In this document: positions 55,701 to 64,000 of the stretch, piece after piece
How positions within the stretch are numbered: position 1 is the first letter of the stretch
How the letters are laid out: each line of letters opens with the position of its first letter
DNA from: Erodium maritimum
Taxonomy: Eukaryota > Streptophyta > Magnoliopsida > Geraniales > Geraniaceae
DNA length: 64,000 nucleotides
NCBI GenBank assembly: GCA_963921825.1
Contig: OY997596.1
Coordinates: 32,665,932 to 32,729,931 of the forward strand
Reading direction: 5' to 3'
Position numbers and translations under genes: made by a program
Notes under the pieces: model-generated
Seen by the model: the letters and a program-made list of their open reading frames with translations, nothing else
Told to the model about the DNA's origin: nothing
Database searches by the model: none

Positions 55701-56327
55701 TGCCGAGTGAACTACGGTCGACCTGAACATATATCTGAAACCCTGAGCTGTTACACCCTATCCGGTATGGTTTACGTTTTACAGTATTGAAATTTCCCAA
55801 TTACTTGCTTAAAAACACCATACATGAAAAACAAGAAATACGGAAACAATACAACGGACGTTGAAGGTCTAGAAAAGGCTACTCGAAGAAATCTGACTGA
55901 CCCTCTTCACAGCCAAGGATTTAGGGCCTCACACTTTCACAAAATCTCGGGGTCGTCTTAGCAGGGAATTTACAAGGAACACTAGTTTGCAACGAAGAAC
56001 AACATTTCGAATGTCGAGACGCCTCCTTTTTGTTTTCCGAATAAAACGATAATAAACATCCTTTGAGGTCAATAAAAGGGTCTTATTCTGAAAGGGATCC
56101 TAGATCCTCGACCAAAGGGCCCTAAAGATTTTGGTACAAAACTAACCCTCTTCACGCGTGGCTTCGGGAACAAAGGTCACAAGAACAAACTCATCGTCTT
56201 CATGCGTATGTATCATCGGTAACTGGCTGGTCGGACATTCCGGCGTTGTAATGCCAAGGAGAAGCCAACCGATTCTCTTGAAACAGTCCCTTGTAGAAGA
56301 AAGAGACTAAGAACCTTGAGTGTTCGA
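55701..56327. other. Unassigned spacer upstream of copia element
   Basis: No gene or repeat recognised. It is the left flank of the copia LTR at 56328. Confidence 0.4.
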
Positions 56328-56692
56328 TGTTAATTAATTTCTGAATTAGTGGCCCATTCAATTAAGGAAGCCCAATGTTATGGTGGTTGAGCCTAAAAGA
56401 TGAGTTGGTTATTGGGGGTTTTAATTCCCTTCTCTCTCCTTAATTGAAATAGTTACAGAAACCAATCTCTGAACCATTACAGAGAATAGAAAGGAGAAAG
56501 GAGAGAGAGAAGAAAAACACTCAAGATTCAAGAGCAAATAGCAAAGCATGGAACTGGGTATGTGATATATTTAATTGATTCTTCTCGTCCATCTTATAGA
56601 AGTACTGATTGCTTTTGGTTGAATTAAACTGAGTTATTCGTTCGTCTTCAATTCTGCATCAAAGTTCATAAAATTGATCTTAAATTCCTACA
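56328..56692 (+). mobile_element. 5' LTR of copia element (about 365 bp)
   Basis: It starts TGTTAATTAATTTCTG and ends TTAAATTCCTACA. A primer site follows 1 bp later. The LTR is short and contains a GA-rich stretch near 56490-56520. The left edge is inferred from TG..CA ends; the right edge is firm. The partner 3' LTR is outside the window. Confidence 0.72.
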
Positions 56693-56693
56693 G

Positions 56694-56709
56694 TGGTATC
56701 AGAGCCAGG
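56694..56709 (+). promoter_or_regulatory. Copia primer-binding site
   Basis: TGGTATCAGAGCCAGG is an exact match to the usual plant retrotransposon site complementary to the 3' end of initiator tRNA-Met. It fixes the LTR end at 56692. Confidence 0.93.
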
Positions 56710-57435
56710 TTATAACTCTTTTAATTCACCTTAATTGATAATCTGAAAAATTTCCCTCACTTTGATTATCGTTGATTCCTGGAATTGTGTTTTGATTATT
56801 GTTGTTTAAGTTATTTTATTGTTTAGTTACTGAATTAGTATTGTTAATCAATAACTGTTATGAACATGATTGCAAAAGTGAATTAATTATCATATTCATA
56901 ATGATCCTTATTGATTTAGTCTTCACGTAACTAAACTTGATTGGTCCTGTACATATGCTTTTGATTTGGTCTTTACGAAAACCATATTTAACCTGTACAT
57001 GGAATTATGGAAATTAAACTTGAACCATGATCATATGTTGGTTGAAAGTGTACACAATACATGCTTATATATATTGATGGTTCCTTATATATATTGGATT
57101 GAACATGTACACATGTATTGTTGTTTTGGCTTTACAGTACTTGATTGATTAACGTATATGTGTTTCCTTAATTGAACATGTGTACATGAACTGTTAAATT
57201 ACATGACATTTATGGTAATTTACACATGAACAGTGAACATGTGTATATATGTGGTTGTTTTGGGTTTTTATAGATGAAGCTATATATATATATACATACG
57301 TATAGATTGTTTCTTTTATTTTGTTACTTGAACTTGTATTGTATATGTATATATATATATATATATAGGATTGGTATCAGGTAAAAATCACCCCTTATTG
57401 TGCAAACTACGAACTCATCAGGTGCTGACACGTGG

Positions 57436-57490
57436 GCGCGCGCGCTGCTGATGCGCGCGCTGCTGATGCGCGCGCTGCTGATGCGCGCGC
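57436..57490 (+). repeat. 15-bp GC repeat in the MITE
   Basis: About 3.5 units of GCGCGCGCTGCTGAT. The alternating GC parts could favour left-handed DNA. Confidence 0.9.
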
Positions 57491-57508
57491 ATAGTGCTAA
57501 TAGGTTGG

Positions 57509-57548
57509 GCGCACAGTGCTAATAGGTTGACCTATTAGCACTGTGCGC
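57509..57548. repeat. Perfect palindrome, 19-bp arms
   Basis: Arm 57509-57527 (GCGCACAGTGCTAATAGGT) and its exact reverse complement at 57530-57548 are separated by only TG. It could extrude as a cruciform or form a hairpin in RNA. A related half, ATAGTGCTAATAGGTT, lies just upstream at 57491. Confidence 0.95.
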
Positions 57549-58191
57549 GCCAAACAACACGCTCACGCGCGCGGGCAGAGGCGCGCGCGCATCTGTCACA
57601 TGTCAGCATCGCGCGCGCTCTGCTGACGTCACTTTGACCGCATCCTGTGGCTTAGATTGGTTCGTAGTTTGCACAATAAGGAGAGTTTTTACTGGATAGC
57701 CACCCTATATATATATATATATTAAACCCCAAATATTATAGTACACATGAATCGTATGTTAACTTTAAGGTTTGTTAATCACCAAAGTGATCTTACTTTA
57801 AAGTTAATCAAACATTAAGGTCTTCCCTTAAGAATTGTTTAAGTTTAGAGATGCTAGTAAATAACATAAAAGACGCTAAACTTTAACGATTTAATTATTA
57901 ATTATAAAACTATGAGATCACCCAAAGGTGGACCATTGTTTATAATTAGTAATACTAATGGAGATTAACTGACTCTTTCAATGGACATGTTTGTATATCC
58001 AAAGATAGCATCCATGTCAATTAGATTGTAGTTAGTTATCTATTACATTATTGTTTTGTTTAGCATCATTGAAAGTTTATATTTTTACGTTTAACCCAAA
58101 GGTGAACTTAAGAGTATATAGTAACGATTATTAATTTATAGATAACTCAAAATATTAACATGTGAGATGTATGTAATGTTTTGCAGCTTCC

Positions 58192-59046
58192 ATGAATATG
58201 TTTGCTTCGGCGAATGGTGTTGTTAAATTCAACGGATTAAATTATTCGGATTGGTCAGAACAGGTCCAGTTTCAGCTGGGCGTTATGGATTTAGACTTGG
58301 CAATAATTACCGATGAAGTGCCTGCAGCCATTACCGAGACTAGTACTGAGGCTGACAAATCAATTTTTGATGCCTGGGAAAGGTCTAATAGGCTGAGCTT
58401 GAATTTAATGAAGATGACGATGGCTGATAACGTCAAACCATCGATGCCGAAGACTAACAATGCAAGGGAATTCATGCTGAAAATTAAAGAACTTTCTCTA
58501 TCGGACATTACTGATAAGTCTATTGTGGGAAGTCTTATGAGCGAGCTGACGACCAAGAAATTTGATTGGTCGCAACCCATTCATGATCACGTGACCTGTA
58601 CGTCAAACTTAGCAGCAAAACTAAAGGCGATGGGGATGGATGTGAGTGAATCATTTCTAGTTCGGTTCATCATCAACTCACTTCCTATAGAGTTTGGCCA
58701 ATTCCAGGTGAATTATAACACCATTAAAGAGAAGTGGAATCTTCAGGAAATTAAGGCTATGCTCATTCAAGAGGAAGGAAGACTGAAAAAGATTAAGGGT
58801 CACTCTGTTCATTTCACCATGCATGATAGTGACAATCCCAGCAAGGCTAAACCGGGAAAAGTTGAAAAGAAAAAGAAAGGAAAGAATCCTTTGAAAGTCA
58901 ATGAGGGACACATTCGAAAGGAGCAGAGGTGCTACTTCTGCAACAAGAATGGTCACTTCAAGAAGGACTGCCCGAAAAGAAAGGCCTGGTTTGAAAAGAA
59001 AGGTACATATTTTGTTTTTCTGTATGTTATGAATCAAATCTTATAG
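58192..59046 (+). CDS. Copia gag (nucleocapsid) ORF
   Basis: The frame of 284 codons starts MNMFASANGVVKFNGLNYSD, matching the N-terminus of plant copia gag. It continues through a UBN2-type gag region (FLVRFIINSLPIEFGQFQVN) and a Lys-rich linker to a zinc knuckle, CYFCNKNGHFKKDC (CX2CX4HX4C), near residues 245-260. Gag forms the cytoplasmic particle and packages element RNA. The last 15 or so codons (FVFLYVMNQIL) look like read-through in the wrong frame, because protease resumes one frame over directly after. Copia elements usually have one continuous gag-pol frame, so this is either a one-base lesion near 59010-59040 or, less likely, a programmed shift. It is otherwise undamaged. Confidence 0.88.
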   Translation: MNMFASANGVVKFNGLNYSDWSEQVQFQLGVMDLDLAIITDEVPAAITETSTEADKSIFDAWERSNRLSLNLMKMTMADNVKPSMPKTNNAREFMLKIKELSLSDITDKSIVGSLMSELTTKKFDWSQPIHDHVTCTSNLAAKLKAMGMDVSESFLVRFIINSLPIEFGQFQVNYNTIKEKWNLQEIKAMLIQEEGRLKKIKGHSVHFTMHDSDNPSKAKPGKVEKKKKGKNPLKVNEGHIRKEQRCYFCNKNGHFKKDCPKRKAWFEKKGTYFVFLYVMNQIL

Positions 59047-61243
59047 AAGTACCTCATAATACTTGGTGGTTAGATACTGGTGCTACTACTTACGTGTCAC
59101 ATATTACACAGGGATTCCTTTCGATCCAGCCCATAAGCGGAACTGATCGATTTATGTATATGGGAAACAGAATGAAGGCACAAATTGAAGGAATTGGAAC
59201 GTACAGATTAATATTAGACACAGGATGTCGTCTAGATTTAGAGAAATGTCTTTACGTTCCTGATTGTGCTAGAAACTTAATTTCTGTTTCCAAATTAGAC
59301 AAGGTTAACTTTAACTTTAAGATTGGCAATGGTACTTTTTCATTGTACAAACATAATTATTATTATGGTAGTGGTACTTTGATGGATGATTTGTATCGTT
59401 TCAATCTTGATGTTGATTTTGCTGAATCCCTATTTAATATTGAACATGGTACATGCAGTAAATGTAGTATATGTAAAGAGGATTCTGCTTTCTTTTGGCA
59501 TCAAAGATTAGGTCATATATCCAAAGAAAGGGTAATGAGGCTAGTGAAAAATGAAATCTTACCTCAATTGGATTTTACTGACTGGGGTGTGTGTCTAGAA
59601 TGCATTAAAGGCAAGCAAACTAGACACATATCCAAATATCCTGGCACAAGAAGTAGTGAACCTCTTGAATTAATACACAGTGATATTTGTGGTCCTTTTG
59701 ATGCACCAAGTTGGAGCGGTGAGACATATTTTATCACCTTTATTGCTGATTATTCAAGGTACTGTTATCTTTATCTATTGCATGAAAAATCTCAATCAGT
59801 GAATATCGTAGAGGTGTTCGTGAATGAGGTGGAAAGGAAATTAGATAGAAAAGTTAAGATAATATGATCAGATAGAGGTGGTGAATATTATGGAAAATTT
59901 GATGAAAACGGACAATGTCCGGGGCCTTTTGCCAAATTTCTAGAGAGTCGGGGCATATGTGCACAATACACAATGCCTAAGACGCCACAACAAAATGGTG
60001 TTGTTGAGAGACGAAATCGTACTTTAATGGATATGGTTAGAAGTATGATGATTTATACTACTATACCTCTTTCTTTCTGGACACATGCCTTAAGAACATC
60101 AGTATATCTGTTGAATAGGGTTCCTAGTAAAGCAGTTCCTAAGACTCCTTATGAACTATGGACAGGAAGGAAACCTAGCTTGAGGCACTTGCATGTTTGG
60201 GGTTGCCAAGCAGAAATAAGAATAGTTAATCCGCATGAAAAGAAGCTTGATGCAAGAACCATTAATGGTTATTTCATCGGCTATCCAGAAAAATCGAAAG
60301 GGTATAGGTTTTACTGTCCTAACCATAGTACGAGGATTATGGAGTCTGGTAATGCTCGGTTCATTGAGAATGGCGAGTTCAGTGGGAGTTCGGAATTAAG
60401 AAAAGTGGATATTCAAGAAATCCAAATGGAACCTATTATACCTAGTAGTTCTTCTCAAGTTGTTGTTCCTCGTGTTACATCAAAGAAACACAATTCAATG
60501 GAACAAAAACATGATATTCCAAACCCACAGAATGAACATGAAAATGATGAACCGGTTGACAATGAACAAGTCGAAAATGAGCAAGTGATACAACAAGAAA
60601 TAGCACCACGAAGGTCTGTAAGGCAGAAAAGACCAGCTATTTCAAGTGATTACTTGATATACTCACTTGAACATGAATGTGACTTGAGTGTTGATGAAGA
60701 TCCAGTCTCATTTGTACAAGCCATGAAATGTGACAATTCCGGAAAATGGTATGATGCCATGAAAGAAGAGTTGAAATCAATGGATGACAACAAAGTTTGG
60801 GAACTTGTAGAATCGTCTGAAAATGCAAAGCAAGTGGGTTGTAAATGGGTTTTCAAAACAAAAAGAGACTCACAAGGCAATATTGAAAGGTATAAAGCCA
60901 GACTTGTTGCAAAAGGTTATACTCAAAAAGATGGCATTGACTATAAGGAGACTTTTTCTCCAGTGTCAAAGAAAGACTCCTTACGAATTGTTTTGGCTTT
61001 AACGGCTCATTATGATCTAGAACTTCATCAGATGGATGTGAAGACCGCCTTCCTTAATAGTGACTTGGAAGAAGAAGTTTACATGGACCAACCTGAGGGT
61101 TTCTTATCTTCAGGTAGAGAAAATTTAGTGTGTAAGTTAAAGAAATCAATATATGGATTGAAGCAAGCTTCTAGACAATGGTACATTAAATTTAATAGTA
61201 TCATCTTGTCGTATGGTTTTGTAGAGAACACCGTGGATCGGTG
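59047..61243 (+). pseudogene. Copia pol: protease, integrase, first part of RT
   Basis: Protease has LDTGATTYVSH with DTG at 59073-59081. The pre-integrase zinc region reads FFWHQRLGHISKERVMRLVK and CLECIKGKQ. The integrase core has HSDICGPF, then SDRGGEYYG, then QQNGVVERRNRTLMD, giving all three catalytic acids. A TGA at 59865-59867 sits one codon before the SDRGGE motif, probably from CGA. RT begins WYDAMKEELKSMDDNKVWEL and runs through YKARLVAKGYTQKDGIDYKE, LHQMDVKTAFLNSDLEEEVY and KLKKSIYGLKQASRQWYIKF to 61243, where a solo LTR interrupts it. Apart from the gag-pol frame change, the TGA and the LTR, the frame is clean, which marks a young insertion. Confidence 0.92.
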
Positions 61244-63859
61244 TGTCACGCCCCAAATCCGGTTCTTGCCCGGACTCGAGGCATGACTAGGGTAAAACGA
61301 TTAAAAGGTAATAACTCAACAATAACTTCCTGAAAATCTCCGATATAAAACTCAAATCCACATAACTCAATTTAAAAACATAAATAACCCTCCAGGGGTG
61401 TAATAATAATCCTCCAACAAGGTTTGCTCAAAACTGAAATGAAATGAAAACGAAGTCTCTACAAGACACCCCCACCAAGAAGCTTCCGAGCCTCTACTCC
61501 TCAAACAAGCCTGTAATCACAACAATAAAATCACAGGGGTGAGCTTGCGCTCAGTAGGGAAAATACATAACAAGGTGGACTTTAAACTCAATAATTTCAT
61601 CAGCAAAGTCAACAAGATAAATCTTAACAATCACAGGCAATAGGTAAACGATCAATGCTGTGGCACGTGAAGTCACCACCCTCCGATCCACATATGATGT
61701 GTCCTCTCGGATTTTTCCTCCAATCCAGAGGAGACGCATATCATTGAGACTATCGGAAACACCCTTCAGGGCACATATCGTCGGAAGCCGCAGAAACGTC
61801 TCCAAAGGATTTTAGGTCCTCGGGAACCAAGGTATTACTCCCATAGGAAGCATACACTTGGGCAATTCAATAATAATCAAATAACAATTGCGCCCTCACT
61901 CAAACCGAAACAAGACGCCATCCATTCCCAACAAACACCACTTCACTATCACACATAGCTCATGCATCACCTTTTCACCACAACACATAGCACACGAATA
62001 ACACAATCATAACTTACCGTTCACTTACCAGTTACGACCCATCGGGGCATCGATCACCTGATTGCACCGCTCGGTACAACCAGTCATACTCGATGCTCCA
62101 AACAACCATTTAAGGAAATCAAGCAATCATCCAAACACAGCCAATTGTCCAATACGAGTTCAATTAACCAAACATAAAAACCTTCAAACGAGCATTCAAA
62201 TATGCAATTCGACTAGTTCCATTAGACTCTTTAGCCTATCAACTAAGCAACCAAACAACCAACCATGTGATCCTAACACGCAACTAATCCGAGGGCTTTG
62301 CCAAGGCCGCTCTACCAGTAAAACAATTCCCAAGTATTGAAAGCGAATTACACTAGTGATTGGCATCCTAATCATTCACCACTAGACACTTCCGGTTATT
62401 AGTAATTGAAAGACAACTATTCTAGTTATTCGCATCCTATAGGCATCTCTAGGACCTTTCCAATTTTATTAGCCTAACATGCATACTAAGCATTTAAACG
62501 AGAGGTTAAGACTTCCCTACCTCAAGGTCTTCCTCTCAACACTCTGATGATAAGCCCGGTGGTCACCACTCTGTTCTTCACACGGGTCCAGGCGTGATCT
62601 TTGCTCCTCTAACTTGTGTCCACGTTCTTCCTTCTTTCCTAGCTTGGTCCCACGGTTTTGAACCACAAAAAGACCACAAATTAGTTCCCCCAACAAAGTG
62701 TTCTTCTCCTCAAAACACACAACAATGCTCAGAAATGGATCAAGGTTTGAAGAGGTAATGTGGGAATCGAATTGAGCTAAAAGGAAGGGTTTTGGGCTCT
62801 GGGGGTCTGATACGGAATGTGACCCATTCCATGCCACTCAGAGGGCCGGAATGTGGCACGTTCCGTGCCACTCGGAGGGCCGGAATGTGGCACGTTCCGT
62901 GCCACTCAGAGGGCCGGAATGTGGCACGTTCCGTTCCACTCAGAGGGCCGGAATGTGACACTCTCCAAACCACGTTCCGTATCAAACCTGACCAGTTTCT
63001 TCCCCTTCCTTCCCCAACTCGAGTTTCACGAACATCACCATAAAAACCCCATTTCCAAGTCCTCTCAACTCCAAAATGTTCATCCAAAGTTACCCAACAT
63101 CAACACCCTCAATGGGTTCATCAAACTTCAACCCAAAAACACAATCCAACATCCTACTTCACTACTTCTTCTCCAAGCAACAATCAAAAAGCAAGTTCTT
63201 CAACTTTTAAGCCAAAACCCACAAAACCCATAGATTGGAAGTGGATGAAATAGAGAGTTAGGAGTATCTTTACCTCTAGGTAGTTGAGATGGAGAAGATG
63301 AAGTGAAAATGGAGGCAAAAGGACCAAGAACATGCTCCAAAATCCAAGCTTTCTTCTCTATCTTCTTCCTCAAGAAATGAGCTCTCCTCCTCCTCTCTCC
63401 TAGTGAATTTCGGCTGCACCAACAAGGAATGAGCTGAATTGTTGCTCCCTTTCCTTTAAATGACCTAAAATGTCAATTTACTCAAAAGCCCTTAAGGTCT
63501 TATCCATTTAAAGGTAAGTTAGGAGGGTATGAGGGTCATTTGAAGCCCCATTTTCATCCTCCAAGCCAAGCATGACATGTGTCATGTGTGGTCACTCCCA
63601 CTTGATAAATTTCCAGCTTTCCAAGATTTTATCGGACAATAACCGATATTAAGCCCAATTTTGACCGACGGTTGACTTTAACAACAGTCAAACTGAAGGA
63701 AACGGCCCAACTAAGCTAACCGTGAAGTTGGGTAAGCTTTTTGGGCCCCGGAAAGGTCCCGAGTGACTTCCTGAGTCATTGGTTGACTTTTCCGGCCGAA
63801 AGTCAAACTGAGTGAGGATTCACCGGTTCTACCGGGATCAACCGGGGGCGGGTCTTACA
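61244..63859 (-). mobile_element. Solo LTR, family B, inside copia RT (2616 bp)
   Basis: On the minus strand it starts TGTAAGACCCGCCCCCGGTT at 63859 and ends CCGGATTTGGGGCGTGACA at 61244. The target duplication CGGTG is perfect (61239-61243 and 63860-63864), and the copia RT frame resumes exactly after it. It carries a 34-bp array at 62833-62968, different from the arrays of the 51616 copy. No internal region is present. Confidence 0.95.
62833..62968 (-). repeat. 34-bp tandem repeat in family-B solo LTR
   Basis: Four units at 62833, 62867, 62901 and 62935, each with AGAGGGCCGGAATGTGGCAC or a one-base variant. The unit contains the hairpin GGCAC-GTTCC-GTGCC. Differences are one or two bases. 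Confidence 0.92.
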
Positions 63860-63864
63860 CGGTG

Positions 63865-64000
63865 TATCTATATGAAAACCAGTGGGAGCAAGTTCTAATA
63901 GTAATCCTATATGTTGATGATATACTACTTGCTGCAAATGACAAAGGGTTGTTACATGATGTGAAAACCTTTCTCTCCAAGAACTTTGAAATGAAGGATA
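63865..64000 (+). pseudogene. Copia RT, continuation with YVDD motif
   Basis: Directly after the solo LTR the frame reads YMKTSGSKFLIVIL, then the catalytic YVDD at 63910-63921 and ILLAANDKGLLHDVKTFLSK. It continues past the right edge. The catalytic motif is intact, but the RT gene is split by the LTR. Confidence 0.92.

Larger units (their letters stand above)
57368..57705. mobile_element. GC-rich MITE with inverted ends (338 bp)
   Basis: The ends are inverted: GGATTGGTATCAGGTAAAAA at the left and, on the other strand, GGGTGGCTATCCAGTAAAAA at the right. Inside each end is the same TTATTGTGCAAACTACGAAC. The core is extremely G+C-rich in an AT-rich setting. It holds a tandem GCGCGCGCTGCTGAT array and a 19-bp-arm palindrome. 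It sits in a TA microsatellite, so the target duplication cannot be resolved. No coding capacity. Confidence 0.85.
56710..58191 (+). other. Copia leader with inserted MITE
   Basis: AT-rich non-coding DNA between primer site and gag. It contains TA microsatellites (about 57281-57294, 57345-57367, 57706-57722) and an inserted GC-rich element (57368-57705). Just before gag, TGTTTTGCAG at about 58176-58185 resembles a splice acceptor, so the leader may be spliced. The 60-codon open frame at 56966 has no support. Confidence 0.55.

Noticed and set aside
57420-57620. CpG-island promoter
   Set aside because: The G+C-rich block is confined between the inverted ends of a MITE and is made of simple GCGC repeats and a palindrome.
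62792-63233. ORFs of 83-126 residues on both strands
   Set aside because: Both strands are open over the same 34-bp array within a solo LTR, which points to repeat structure and not coding.

Overview
The window is plant nuclear DNA, almost certainly from a eudicot angiosperm. The signs are plant-type Ty3/gypsy (chromovirus) and Ty1/copia retrotransposons, tRNA-Met-like primer sites (TGGTATCAGAGC type), a Mutator-like element (MULE) with a SWIM-domain transposase, a plant LINE and AT-rich spacers. There are no bacterial-style operons and no rRNA or tRNA genes. I found no convincing intact host gene. It reads as gene-poor, repeat-packed heterochromatin built by repeated nested insertion.

Layout. 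1-10760: an old copia element on the minus strand (its 5' LTR is at 9288-10760) carries a wrecked minus-strand gypsy element (2981-3691). That in turn carries a gypsy LTR of 'family A' that runs off the left edge (1-2980). A complete solo family-A LTR sits in the copia leader (5937-8940). 10761-19401: poorly coding AT-rich DNA, a minus-strand LINE reverse-transcriptase relic (15196-16345) with a small nested DNA element (14450-15195), and a copia-type LTR split by a solo LTR of a second copia family, 'family C' (17020-18691). 19402-31554: a family-C fragment, then one gypsy element with two family-A LTRs and a decayed protease-RT-RNaseH-integrase region. Its 5' LTR holds an inverted solo LTR of its own family. 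31555-36640: a family-C LTR joined to a minus-strand copia pol relic across a rearranged junction.

37882-49129 is a MULE of about 11.2 kb with long terminal inverted repeats and a 9-bp target duplication (8 of 9 bases match). It holds a four-coding-exon transposase pseudogene with at least four nonsense codons, a separate intact proline-rich acidic ORF, and an antisense gene for a GRF-zinc-finger, coiled-coil, membrane-anchored protein. A solo family-A LTR is inserted in the last large transposase exon. 49478-50215 is a long-inverted-repeat element full of a short TGTTGATAAA-like motif. 50216-55004 is a Tat/Athila-like gypsy LTR interrupted by a solo 'family B' gypsy LTR (51616-54413). 56328-64000 is the youngest coding element, a plus-strand copia retrotransposon with a 365-bp LTR, primer site, gag and pol. 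It carries a GC-rich MITE in its leader and a solo family-B LTR inside its reverse transcriptase, and it continues past the right edge.

The parts do not act together as one pathway; the window is a record of invasion and decay. Its main themes are that nearly every LTR retrotransposon has been reduced to a solo LTR with an intact target duplication, that the gypsy LTRs preferentially hit short G+C-rich targets, and that the LTRs themselves carry tandem arrays and conserved hairpins.
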